From Burkholderiales bacterium (lineage in GTDB: Bacteria; Pseudomonadota; Gammaproteobacteria; Burkholderiales; JAEUOS01): a stretch of 53,957 nucleotides of DNA. A model generated the notes under the pieces. That model was not told the DNA's origin and did no database searches. It saw nothing but the letters and a program-made list of their open reading frames with translations. Positions 17,012 through 25,164 of this stretch are shown piece after piece (the first letter of the stretch is position 1; each line of letters begins with the position of its first letter). Position numbers and translations under genes: made by a program. The DNA lies in contig CANJDH010000020.1 in the NCBI GenBank assembly GCA_947473125.1, positions 1 through 53,957 of the forward strand. The letters are read 5' to 3'.

Positions 17012-18049
17012 TCAGAACCCGGCCCTGACCATGCGATCGGCCTTGGCCGGCAGGAAGGAACGATTGAAGATTTCGGACGCGGCGGGGTTGCGCGGCAGGC
17101 CGTAACTCTCGTTGAGCTGGACGATCGAGCGCGTCAGGCGGTCGTCTTTGACGTCACCCAGGCCCAGTTCGGCCGCTTCGGGTGTCAGCATCAGGTTTTT
17201 CATGGTGTACACCAGACGGCGCTTCTCGATGTCCTTGTTGATCAGCGGTTCGTTCCTGGCTAATGTGTCGATGCAGGGGTCCGGTTGCGCTGCGCATTCC
17301 TTGATGGCCTTGTGCACGGCGCGTACCAGCCCAGATACCGCTTGCGGGCGCTCCTTGAGCAACTGCTGCGACACCATCACGCCGTTGCTGTACAGGTCGA
17401 GGCCGTAGTCGCCGTAATAGAACCAGCGGATGTCCTTGTCCGGGTCAACCCGCTGCGCGACCAGATTCATGTAACTGGTTGCGGAGAACACGGCAGAAGC
17501 GCCTACCTGTCCCTGCAACAGCATCTGTTCCTGCAGGTTGGGCGCCATGTTGAGCCAGGTGACTTTCTTGTCGTCGATGCCGTTTTTCTTCGCCAGCGCG
17601 TCGAATACCTTGAGCGCGGCGGCCCCGGCGGGGGAGCCGAGGGTCTTGCCTTCAACGTCCTTGAGCGACTTGATCGGGCTGTCGATCTTGGTGATCAGGG
17701 CAAACGGCGCGCGGTTGTAGAGCATGTAGACCATCACCGGCGCTTCACCGGGTTTGGTCGCCGCGTTCTGGATGATGGCATTGATGTCGCCGAAGCCGGC
17801 CTGATAGGCCCCGGCCATGATGCGCGTGACCGTGGCTGCCGATCCTTCACCTTGATCGATGGTGACGTCGAGTTTTTCGTCCTTGAAGTACCCCTTTTCC
17901 TGCGCCCAGTAATACCAGGCGTGCACCCCCTGGATCTTCCAGTCGAGAGTGAATTTGATCTTCGCGTCCTGCGCGGCAGCGGGAATCGCAGCAGCCATCA
18001 GGGCCATGGCGACGCCTATTGCCGGAAAGAAGGGTTTCAGTTTTCGCAT
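17012..18049 (-). CDS. NMT1/THI5-type ABC substrate-binding protein (copy 1)
   Basis: A 345-residue periplasmic binding protein. The start MRKLKPFFPAIG with a signal peptide ending PAAAQD was preferred over a long upstream open stretch. The mature protein opens KIKFTLDWKIQGVHAWYYWA, as in binding proteins for pyrimidine precursors, sulfonates and hydantoins. Segments EKGYFKDEKLDVTIDQGEGSAA and GFGDINAII are shared with the paralogue at 23196-24236. It lies 44 bp after the permease gene. The ligand is unknown; the NMT1/THI5 type and neighbours suggest a ring compound. Confidence 0.9.
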   Translation of the reverse strand: MRKLKPFFPAIGVAMALMAAAIPAAAQDAKIKFTLDWKIQGVHAWYYWAQEKGYFKDEKLDVTIDQGEGSAATVTRIMAGAYQAGFGDINAIIQNAATKPGEAPVMVYMLYNRAPFALITKIDSPIKSLKDVEGKTLGSPAGAAALKVFDALAKKNGIDDKKVTWLNMAPNLQEQMLLQGQVGASAVFSATSYMNLVAQRVDPDKDIRWFYYGDYGLDLYSNGVMVSQQLLKERPQAVSGLVRAVHKAIKECAAQPDPCIDTLARNEPLINKDIEKRRLVYTMKNLMLTPEAAELGLGDVKDDRLTRSIVQLNESYGLPRNPAASEIFNRSFLPAKADRMVRAGF

Positions 18050-18093
18050 TGCGAACCTCTTGGCAGTTGAAAGACGTTTGTGAAATGGGAATG

Positions 18094-18873
18094 TCAGGCG
18101 ATGGAAAAGTCGGTCTTGCGCTGTGCCCAACCGGTGACCTTGTGCTCGATGAAGGAAAAGATCGCGTAAAGCGCCACGCCAAGGAACGCCAGGATAAACA
18201 GCCCGGCAAACACCAGCGGCACGTCGAAATTGCCGGAGGCGATCATCATCACGTTGCCGATGCCGCGGTTGGCCGCGACCGTCTCGGACAGCACGCTGCC
18301 GACAAAGGCCAGCGAGATCGCGATCTTCAGCGAGGCGAACAGGTAGGGCATGGTGCGCGGCAGGCCCACGTTCCACAAAATGTCCGTCTTGCTTGCGCCG
18401 AGCGCGCGCAACACGTCCTCGAGTTCCGGTTCGGTGGTCGCCAGGCCAGTGGCGACGTTGACCACTACCGGGAACATGCTGATGGTCATCGCCGTGAGGA
18501 TCGCGGGTACGGTGCCGGCGCCGAACCAGACGACAAAGATCGGTACCACCGCTACCTTCGGAATGCTGTTGAATCCGACTAGCAGGGGATAGGCGACGTC
18601 ATAGGCGAGCTTCGAGGAACCGATCATGACGCCGATCAGGACGCCCGCAAGCACGCCAAGCCCGAATCCGACCACGGTAGTGAACAGGGTTTGCGTCGCG
18701 TGCGGCATTAGGGCCGGTAGTCGCTCGAACAGCACTTTGAAGATCTGGCTCGGTTTGGGCAGCACCAGGTCGCTGACGTTGAACAGGCGGCAGATCAGTT
18801 CCCACAGCAGGAACAGGGCCAGCACCGAGAGCACGGAGAGCAGACGCTGGCGCGAACGCGGATCGAGCTTCAT
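18094..18873 (-). CDS. ABC transporter permease (SsuC/TauC type)
   Basis: A 259-residue permease with about six hydrophobic segments. The EAA coupling motif is seen as EDVLRALGASKTDILWNVGLPRTMPYLFASLKIAISLAFVGSVLSE in the usual position (around residues 145-190). Its start overlaps the ATPase stop as ATGA. It is the only permease in the operon and presumably serves both binding proteins as a homodimer. Confidence 0.93.
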   Translation of the reverse strand: MKLDPRSRQRLLSVLSVLALFLLWELICRLFNVSDLVLPKPSQIFKVLFERLPALMPHATQTLFTTVVGFGLGVLAGVLIGVMIGSSKLAYDVAYPLLVGFNSIPKVAVVPIFVVWFGAGTVPAILTAMTISMFPVVVNVATGLATTEPELEDVLRALGASKTDILWNVGLPRTMPYLFASLKIAISLAFVGSVLSETVAANRGIGNVMMIASGNFDVPLVFAGLFILAFLGVALYAIFSFIEHKVTGWAQRKTDFSIA

Positions 18874-19670
18874 GCGGCCTCCAGGGCGACGCCGCGCGAA
18901 TCGGCGATCTGCATGCGCAGGTGCTGCACGATGGCGGTGAATTCAGGGGTGAAGGTCATGGCCAGGGTGCGCGGGCGCGCGAAGTCGACATCGCGGATGT
19001 CGAGAATGCGCCCGGGCCGGGCGCTCATCATGTAGATGCGCGTGCCCAGGTAGCAGGCCTCGCGCAGGTCGTGGGTGACCAGGATCACGGTGGGTTTCTT
19101 GTCCAGCCACAGCGACTGCATGATGGACCACAACTCCTCACGGGTGAACTGGTCGAGCGCGCCGAAGGGTTCGTCGAGCAACAACAGGCGCGGCTCGTGA
19201 ATCAGCGCACGGCACAGCGAGGCGCGCTGCAGCATGCCGCCGGAGAGTTGCCAGGGGCGCTTGTCGCCGAAACCGGCCAGCCCGACCTGCTTGAGCAGGG
19301 CCTCGGCGCGGTCGGCAAACTCGGTCTTCTTTTTCGACCCGTACTCCTGCCGGAACGGCGGCACGATCTTGAGCGGCAGCATCACGTTGTCGCGCACCGA
19401 GAGCCAGGGCAACATGGTCGGATTCTGAAATGCCATGCCGACCCCTTTCGAGGGGCCGCGTACTTCGTGCCGATCGACCATGACATTGCCGGTCGTCGCG
19501 GGAATCAGGCCGGCCACCAGCTTCAGGATGGTCGATTTGCCGCAGCCCGACGGGCCGACGACGGCGACGAAATCGCCTTGGCCGATCTTCATGTCGGTGG
19601 AGGCCAGGGCAAGCACGTCGCCGCCCGGATAGCGCAGTGAGACATTATCGAGTTCAATGAAAGCGGTCAT
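18870..19670 (-). CDS. ABC transporter ATPase (nitrate/sulfonate/taurine type)
   Basis: A 266-residue ATPase with Walker A GPSGCGKST (39-47), Q-loop FQNPTMLPW, signature LSGGMLQRASLCRAL (Met-Leu in place of the usual Met-Gln) and Walker B LLLLDEPFGALD. The start MTAFIELDNVSL at 19670 was chosen because it overlaps a small upstream ORF as ATGA and begins the fold correctly; a longer reading exists but lacks similarity. It pairs with the permease immediately downstream. Confidence 0.93.
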   Translation of the reverse strand: MTAFIELDNVSLRYPGGDVLALASTDMKIGQGDFVAVVGPSGCGKSTILKLVAGLIPATTGNVMVDRHEVRGPSKGVGMAFQNPTMLPWLSVRDNVMLPLKIVPPFRQEYGSKKKTEFADRAEALLKQVGLAGFGDKRPWQLSGGMLQRASLCRALIHEPRLLLLDEPFGALDQFTREELWSIMQSLWLDKKPTVILVTHDLREACYLGTRIYMMSARPGRILDIRDVDFARPRTLAMTFTPEFTAIVQHLRMQIADSRGVALEAA

Positions 19671-19816
19671 TTTGGTCCTTGTGTGCGGGCCATGAGGCCA
19701 AAGTCGCCGGTCCGCACGGACGCGGCGAGCTCCCCGGGTTGTTGCTGCCAGGAGTTGATCGGGGCAAGCGCCCCGGCCGGGCCGTCGCCCGGGGTCTTGT
19801 GAATGCGCTGCGTCAT
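19667..19816 (-). CDS. Small 49-residue ORF coupled on both sides
   Basis: Between the M20 gene and the ATPase gene a 49-residue frame runs from an ATG at 19816 to a TGA at 19667. It begins MTQRIHKTPGDGPAGALAP and ends FGLMARTQGPK. Its start overlaps the M20 stop and its stop overlaps the ATPase start, both as ATGA. The protein is hydrophilic, has no cysteine pairs, membrane segment or signal peptide, and I do not recognise its family. The double overlap argues that it is translated, either as a real small protein or as a coupling leader for the ATPase. Confidence 0.6.
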   Translation of the reverse strand: MTQRIHKTPGDGPAGALAPINSWQQQPGELAASVRTGDFGLMARTQGPK

Positions 19817-20955
19817 GCCGATAAGCCCAGCAATTCCCGCACCACCTTGAGCTGGATCGCACCGGCCTCGACAAGCACGGCCTCGGCGACCGATTCGTTC
19901 GCGGCGTGGCCTTCGCGATCGTCGCCCGGGCCGAAAATCACGATCTGGGTGCCGCTATCCGACAGAAAGCGCGCATCGCTGGCGCCCACCGGCACGCGAA
20001 ATTCGGCCGTCTTGCCGGTCACCGACTTGACGGCATCGGCGAAGGCGCGCACCAGCGGTTGATCCGGCGACATGCGAAAGCCGTTGGTCCCGGTCATGCG
20101 CTCCAGATGCCAGCTTCCTTCAGGTTCTCCTGCGGCGCCGATGATGTGCTGCAACTCTGCCATCGCCGCCTCGATATTCTCCAGGCCGGGCAGAAGCCGT
20201 CGGTCGAGCGTGACCGTGCACTGGTCAGGTACCACGTTGGTATTGGCGCCGCCATTGATGGTCCCGACGCTGATGGTGGAGCGATGCTCGCCGAGCGTGC
20301 GTTGCGCAAGCGAACCGGCTTCGTAATGGTGCAGGGCGACCAGCAAGCGCGCCATGCGCGTGATGGCGTTGTCGCCCGCAGCCGGGTCGCCGGCATGGGC
20401 GGCGCGCCCCTTGGTGGTGAGCCGCGCCCAGAGCACGCCACGTTCTTCCACCATCAGGGTGTTGGAGGTCGGGGCGGCCATGACCAGCATGTCTGCCTTG
20501 AGGTGGCCCGCCTCGGCAAGAAACTGGGTGCCATTCGGTCCCAGCCGTTCTTCGTCGCCCGCGAACGAGAATACCAGCGTGCCTTTCTTGGGCCCACCGG
20601 CACGTGCAACTTGTTGCGCTACCCAGAGCTGGACGGCGGCGCTGCCCTTGCAGTTGACGGCACCGAGCCCGGCGTGGCGCTGATCCGGCTGGGGCGTGAG
20701 CGCATACGGGTCGGTACGCCAGCCGCTGCCGGGGGCGACGGTATCAATGTGGCTGTTGAATGCCAGGACCGGCGCGCCTTGCCCCAGGGAGGCCACGACG
20801 TTGTCGACGGTGTCCGCCCGGCTCAGGGTCTGTACCGCATAGCCGCTGGCGCGCAGCGTCGCGGCGATGACTTCGCACACGGCCACCGTCGAGCCGGGCG
20901 GTGTCGGCGAGGGCGCCGCGACCAGGGTCGCGAGCAATTGCGCGAGCTCAGACAT
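19813..20955 (-). CDS. M20-family metallohydrolase, atypical metal site
   Basis: A 380-residue protein of the ArgE/DapE/carboxypeptidase G2 family. Visible are NSHIDTV with H69 and D71, the base pair GDEE (E135, E136), HAGDPAAGDNAI after H187 and the C-terminal GHAANE. Two expected metal ligands are changed: the bridging Asp of the GxxDxKG motif is Asn101 (GAVNCKGS), and the acidic residue before PT is Ala161 (AAPTSN). It overlaps the hydantoinase-like gene by 8 bp. In this context a carbamoyl-amino-acid or dipeptide-like hydrolase is expected, but the altered site could mean a changed or lost activity. Confidence 0.88.
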   Translation of the reverse strand: MSELAQLLATLVAAPSPTPPGSTVAVCEVIAATLRASGYAVQTLSRADTVDNVVASLGQGAPVLAFNSHIDTVAPGSGWRTDPYALTPQPDQRHAGLGAVNCKGSAAVQLWVAQQVARAGGPKKGTLVFSFAGDEERLGPNGTQFLAEAGHLKADMLVMAAPTSNTLMVEERGVLWARLTTKGRAAHAGDPAAGDNAITRMARLLVALHHYEAGSLAQRTLGEHRSTISVGTINGGANTNVVPDQCTVTLDRRLLPGLENIEAAMAELQHIIGAAGEPEGSWHLERMTGTNGFRMSPDQPLVRAFADAVKSVTGKTAEFRVPVGASDARFLSDSGTQIVIFGPGDDREGHAANESVAEAVLVEAGAIQLKVVRELLGLSA

Positions 20956-22378
20956 GCGGGCCGCCGGCCGTGACGATGGCGCCCATGGTCTTGTCGGTGT
21001 TGCGCGGGCGCGGCGCGGGCATGGCCTGTATCGGCTTGACCGATTGCCCCCAGCCGCGCGTTGTGGCGATGAGCTCGCGGTCGCGCATCACGAAGCGCCC
21101 ACGCACCATGGTGTGGATCGGCACGCCCTTGACCGGCCGGGCATTCCATGGCGTGAGTTTGCTGCGCGAGTGCAGCTTTTCGTTGGCGATCACCGCTTCG
21201 CGTGCCAGATCCACCATGGCGAAGTCGGCATGCGCCCCGGGAGCGATGACGCCCTTGGTGCCGTACAGGCCCCAGGCCTTGGCGGGGTTGACGGCGCTCC
21301 AGCGCACGTAGTCCATGATGGTGGCGCGGCCCTTGCTGATTTCGGTCAGCATCAGCGGCATCTGGGTTTCGACGCCGGGAAAGCCGCAATCGCAGTTCCA
21401 GATGCGCTCGCGGGTCTTCTCGTCCGGCGCGTGCGGCGCATGGTCGGTGGCGATCATGTCGAGCACGCCTTCGACCAGGGCATCCCACAGCGGCGCGTTA
21501 TGCCGCTCGTCGCGAATCGGCGGGTTGACGCGCAGCACGCTGCCCAGACGCGTCATGTCATGGGTATTGAGCAATAAGTATTGCGGACAGGTCTCGGCCG
21601 TGACATCGACGCCGCGGCGCTTGGCATCGCGCAGCAAATACAGCGAGTCGGCGGCACTGTGGTGCGCAATGTGCAGACGCGCGCCGGTCCATTCGGCAAA
21701 GGCAATCGCGCGGCCGATCGCCTCGATCTCGCACACTTCGGGTCTGGCTGCCAGATGTGCATGCCGGTCGGCGCGACCGGCGGTTTCCATGCGTGCCTGG
21801 CGGCGCGCCATGATTGACGGGTTCTCGGCATGGACGGTGCAGCGTATGCCGCGCCGCGCCAGGATCTCGAAGCCTTCGAGAATCGCCCCGTCGGATGGTG
21901 CCGGCAGGTTACCGAAGGTATTGCCCATGAAACACTTGAAGCTGGTGGCGCCTGCGTCGATCAGCGCTTCGAGCTGGTCGATGTTGTCTTCATCAAGCAG
22001 GGCGTGGATGCCGTAATCCACGTGCGAGATGGCGGCGTTCTTGAGCTTGAGGGCCAGAGCGTCAAGGGTGCCGGTCGGCGGATTGGTATTGGGCATGTCA
22101 AACACCGTGGTCACACCACCACATGCGGCGGCGGCGGAACCGGTGCCCCAGTCTTCCTTGTGCGCATAGCCGGGATCACGAAAGTGCACGTGGCTGTCAA
22201 TCGCACCGGGCAAGATGTGCAGGCCGGTGGCATCGAACCGTTCCGTTGCCGGTGGCATCGCATCATCACTGCCGATGGCGACAATGGTCTGGCCGCGAAT
22301 CGCGATTGACGCCTCGATCACCGCCTGATCGGAGACCACCTTGCCGCCGTGTATGACGAGGTCAACTGTTTGCTGCAT
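20948..22378 (-). CDS. Hydantoinase/allantoinase/dihydroorotase-family cyclic amidohydrolase
   Basis: A 476-residue cytosolic enzyme of the cyclic amidase group. The binuclear site is complete: HVHFRDPG with H63 and H65, the carboxylated lysine K148 in ATSFKCF, H183 in HAEN, H236/H239 in HIAHHS and catalytic D312 in MIATDHAPH. The HxHxRDPG form and length favour the allantoinase/dihydroorotase branch over true dihydropyrimidinases. It should open a five- or six-membered ring amide to an N-carbamoyl acid. Its product could then pass to the amidase or M20 enzyme of the same operon (inference). A short run of 15 bp separates it from the SDR gene. Confidence 0.92.
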   Translation of the reverse strand: MQQTVDLVIHGGKVVSDQAVIEASIAIRGQTIVAIGSDDAMPPATERFDATGLHILPGAIDSHVHFRDPGYAHKEDWGTGSAAAACGGVTTVFDMPNTNPPTGTLDALALKLKNAAISHVDYGIHALLDEDNIDQLEALIDAGATSFKCFMGNTFGNLPAPSDGAILEGFEILARRGIRCTVHAENPSIMARRQARMETAGRADRHAHLAARPEVCEIEAIGRAIAFAEWTGARLHIAHHSAADSLYLLRDAKRRGVDVTAETCPQYLLLNTHDMTRLGSVLRVNPPIRDERHNAPLWDALVEGVLDMIATDHAPHAPDEKTRERIWNCDCGFPGVETQMPLMLTEISKGRATIMDYVRWSAVNPAKAWGLYGTKGVIAPGAHADFAMVDLAREAVIANEKLHSRSKLTPWNARPVKGVPIHTMVRGRFVMRDRELIATTRGWGQSVKPIQAMPAPRPRNTDKTMGAIVTAGGPHV

Positions 22379-22393
22379 GAGGAGTTCTCCGGG

Positions 22394-23185
22394 TTAGAGC
22401 ATGGCCCAGCCGCCATCGACCGGCAGGTCGACACCGGTAATCTGGCGCGAGACATCGGATGCCATGAACAGGCAGGCATTGGCCACGTCGGTATCGTTGG
22501 TGACGCGCTTCAAGGCGTAGTCGGCGGCGTGGCGCTCGGCGGCTTCCTCAGGCGTGATGCCGAATTTTTTCGCCATGTCTGCGCACACCTTGTCGCGAAA
22601 CCGTGGGCCGTCCACCATGCCCGGCGCAACGTTGTTGACGTTGATGCCGAAAGGCCCGGCTTCGAGCGCAAAGCTCTTGGTGATGCCACGCAGGCCCCAT
22701 TTGGACGCGGAGTAGGCCATGCGCCCGGCGCGACCGCGCATGCCGAAGGTGCCGCCCACGTTGACGATCTTGCCGCTCTTCCTGGCAATCATGCCGGGCA
22801 GAACCGCACGCATGGTGTTGAAGCAGCCCTTCATGTTGAGTTCGACGATCTGGTCGAATTCTTCGGGCGTGGTTTCCCAGCCGGTCTTGCCGATCGGCCC
22901 CGAGCCCCCCGCGACGTTGACGAGGATATCGACACCGTTCCCCAGTTCGGCGGCCGCGCTAACCAGCGCCTTGCAATCGGCAGCGTCGGTGACGTCACAC
23001 GGCACCACCACGACCTTGACACCGAGTGAGCGAGCCTGCTGCGCTACCGGTTCGATCGCGGTGGTGTCGCGCCCGGCCAGTGCGAGATGCACGCCTTCGC
23101 GCGCAAAGGCGAGGCTGATGGCGGCCCCCATGCCTTTGGCCGGCCCGGTGATGATCGCGACTTTGTCCTTCAAATGCAGGTCCAT
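22394..23185 (-). CDS. Short-chain dehydrogenase/reductase, catalytic Ser replaced
   Basis: A 263-residue SDR with cofactor motif TGPAKGMG (13-20), NVAGG near residue 90 and the YSASK motif with Y158 and K162. The residue 13 positions before Tyr, normally the catalytic Ser, is Gly145 within NVGGTFG; Thr146 is the nearest hydroxyl. The C-terminal GVDLPVDGGW is standard. It lies between the second binding protein and the hydantoinase-like gene, so it probably oxidises or reduces a pathway intermediate. Confidence 0.9.
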   Translation of the reverse strand: MDLHLKDKVAIITGPAKGMGAAISLAFAREGVHLALAGRDTTAIEPVAQQARSLGVKVVVVPCDVTDAADCKALVSAAAELGNGVDILVNVAGGSGPIGKTGWETTPEEFDQIVELNMKGCFNTMRAVLPGMIARKSGKIVNVGGTFGMRGRAGRMAYSASKWGLRGITKSFALEAGPFGINVNNVAPGMVDGPRFRDKVCADMAKKFGITPEEAAERHAADYALKRVTNDTDVANACLFMASDVSRQITGVDLPVDGGWAML

Positions 23186-23195
23186 GTGCTGCGTC

Positions 23196-24236
23196 CTATT
23201 TTCCGGTGATGGTGAGTTTGCTCAGGCGCTCGCTGCGCGGCGGCAGGAAGGCGCGGGAAAACACTTCCTCTCTCGATGGCCTGCGCGTCAAGCCGCTGGC
23301 TTCGACGACGACATTGATGGTCTTGTCGAGGCGCTCGTCGGTGACGTCGCCGAGGCCGATCCTGGCGATTTCGGGCGCGCTCATCTCTTCCTTGATGGTG
23401 GCGATCAGGCGCTCTTTTTCGATGTCGCGCTTGACCAGCGGCTCGCGCTTGAGCACCGTATCCATGCCCGCTTCCGGATTGGCCAGGGTGTCGGCGATGG
23501 CGCGGTTGAGTGCCTTGAGCAGACCCTTGACGGCGTTCGGGTTGTCCTTGGCCAGTTGGCGCGAGACCACGATGGCGTTGCTGTACAGGTCCAGGCCGTG
23601 GTCGGCATAGTTGATGAAGCGCAGGTCTTTTTCCGGGTCCATGCCGAAGGCTTTGGCCGAGAACCAGATGGTGTTGATGTAGCCGAACACCGCGTCAACC
23701 TGGCCCTGCTTCAACATCTGCTCGCGCAGGTTGGGCGTCATGTTGGTGATCTTGACCTTGGATGCGTCAACCTTTGCGACCTTGGCAAACGCCGGGAACA
23801 GTTTGAGCGCACCGTCGTTGGCCGGGCCGCCGATGGTCTTGCCTTCGAGGTCTTTCGGCGTTTTGATCGGGCTGTCCTTCTTGACCGCAATGGTGAACGG
23901 CGGCACGTTGTACATCATGAACACCGCCAGCGGCGCCTCGGCAGGCTTTTTCGAGGCGATTTCAATGAGCGCGTTGATGTCGCCGAAACCGACGTTGTAG
24001 GAGCCGTTGGCCACCTTGATGATGGATGCGGCCGAGCCTTCACCCTGGTCCATCTCGACGTCGAGGCCTTCGGCCTTGAAATAGCCCTTGTCCTGGGCGA
24101 TGAAAAACCAGGCTTGCGGGCCCTGGTATTTCCAGTTCAGGACCATCTTGATCTTGGTTTGCGCAGCGGTGACCGGTGCGTAGGCCGTCAGGGCAAGGGC
24201 GCAGGCGGCAAGGCCGGCAGCGATCAGACGTTTCAT
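23196..24236 (-). CDS. NMT1/THI5-type ABC substrate-binding protein (copy 2)
   Basis: A 346-residue periplasmic binding protein with signal peptide MKRLIAAGLAACALALTAYA. It is a clear paralogue of the protein at 17012-18049: shared segments include KGYFK, DQGEGSAA, GFGDINA, GLDLYSN and RLDKTI/RLTRSI at matching positions. No second permease exists in the operon, so both binding proteins probably feed the same transporter with related ligands. Its start overlaps the upstream amidase stop as ATGA. Confidence 0.92.
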   Translation of the reverse strand: MKRLIAAGLAACALALTAYAPVTAAQTKIKMVLNWKYQGPQAWFFIAQDKGYFKAEGLDVEMDQGEGSAASIIKVANGSYNVGFGDINALIEIASKKPAEAPLAVFMMYNVPPFTIAVKKDSPIKTPKDLEGKTIGGPANDGALKLFPAFAKVAKVDASKVKITNMTPNLREQMLKQGQVDAVFGYINTIWFSAKAFGMDPEKDLRFINYADHGLDLYSNAIVVSRQLAKDNPNAVKGLLKALNRAIADTLANPEAGMDTVLKREPLVKRDIEKERLIATIKEEMSAPEIARIGLGDVTDERLDKTINVVVEASGLTRRPSREEVFSRAFLPPRSERLSKLTITGK

Positions 24237-25015
24237 GGCGACTCCTTCGGAAGGGTGGGTAGCGCAGACAAAATCGAAGCGGTGGTGGTGGTGAATCCGT
24301 GCAGCTGCCGCACTAGAAACAAGATTGCGTCAGTCACATACTGGGGTGAGGGCGTGGCGCAGGCATCTTCGAGGAGCACACAGTCATAGCCGAGAAAGCC
24401 GGCATCCTGGAGGGTCGAGAAGACGCAGCGGTCGGTGTTGATTCCGGCAAACAGCAGCGTGGTGACGCCGGCAGCACGCAAGAGTGAGTCGAGCTCGGTA
24501 TCCCAAAAGCCCGACAGGCGGTGCTTGTTCACGCTGATGTCGCCCGCGTGCATGGGCAGCTGGTCTATTTGTGCCGCGCCCCAGCTGCCTTGCACCAGCG
24601 CGGGGCCATGCCCGGAGGAGGAGGCCTCGCCATACCCGACGGCATCGGATGAGCGCTTGCCACGGTACAGCACGGAGGCCGGCAGGTTGGCACGGTCGGC
24701 GCGGATGCCCCAGTTGAGCCATACGATGTGCGACCCCGCCGCGCGCAGAGCTGCGGCGATCGTTCCTATCGGTTCGATTGGTTTGCACATGGGCGTCACA
24801 TCAATGCCCTTGCAGCCGAACCAGCCGTCGCGGTGGCAAAAATCGTTTTGCATGTCGACCACAATCAGCGCCGTGCGCGCCAGGTCGATTTCAACAGGCG
24901 CCGGTTCCGCAGGCAGTCGCACGGGCCGCGCTGCCACGGGCGGGCGTACCAGACTTACGAGCTGGTCGTGCACCGTCCAGGTCGTTGCAGGAGTGGGGCC
25001 GGGCTGATAGGACAT
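24233..25015 (-). CDS. Isochorismatase-family cysteine hydrolase (amidase-like)
   Basis: A 260-residue cytosolic enzyme with a complete catalytic triad: D54 in VVDMQNDF, K164 in VNKHRLSGF and C197 in GINTDRCVFST. The GINTDxCV form is common in N-carbamoylsarcosine amidase and ureidoacrylate amidase relatives rather than isochorismatases. It is the first gene of the ten-gene operon, just downstream of the LysR-divergent region. A role in cleaving a carbamoyl or amide group from a ring-opened intermediate is inferred. Confidence 0.9.
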   Translation of the reverse strand: MSYQPGPTPATTWTVHDQLVSLVRPPVAARPVRLPAEPAPVEIDLARTALIVVDMQNDFCHRDGWFGCKGIDVTPMCKPIEPIGTIAAALRAAGSHIVWLNWGIRADRANLPASVLYRGKRSSDAVGYGEASSSGHGPALVQGSWGAAQIDQLPMHAGDISVNKHRLSGFWDTELDSLLRAAGVTTLLFAGINTDRCVFSTLQDAGFLGYDCVLLEDACATPSPQYVTDAILFLVRQLHGFTTTTASILSALPTLPKESP

Positions 25016-25027
25016 GGGATTAAAAAA

Positions 25028-25067
25028 CCTGATGGAAGCCTGATGGTGTGTTCTGCCAGCATGATGG
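25028..25067. promoter_or_regulatory. Phased direct repeats, candidate LysR operator
   Basis: CCTGATGG occurs at 25028-25035 and 25039-25046, and CATGATGG at 25060-25067. The start-to-start spacings are 11 and 21 bp, i.e. about one and two helical turns. They lie between the leftward operon start (25015) and the rightward LysR gene. Direct use as an operator is inferred; typical LysR boxes are dyads, which these are not. Confidence 0.5.
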
Positions 25068-25164
25068 ATGCCAGTAGTGCTCGGTTACCAGTGCTATATT
25101 GGCGTTGTACCGTTCTGTTTTTTGCAACGCTCGTCGGTGCGTGGGATTGTCAAGGAGGTAAGCC

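Noticed and set aside
22719-24389. 556-codon frame antisense to the SDR and binding protein
   Set aside because: It is a shadow across two genes with clear signal peptide and SDR motifs on the other strand.
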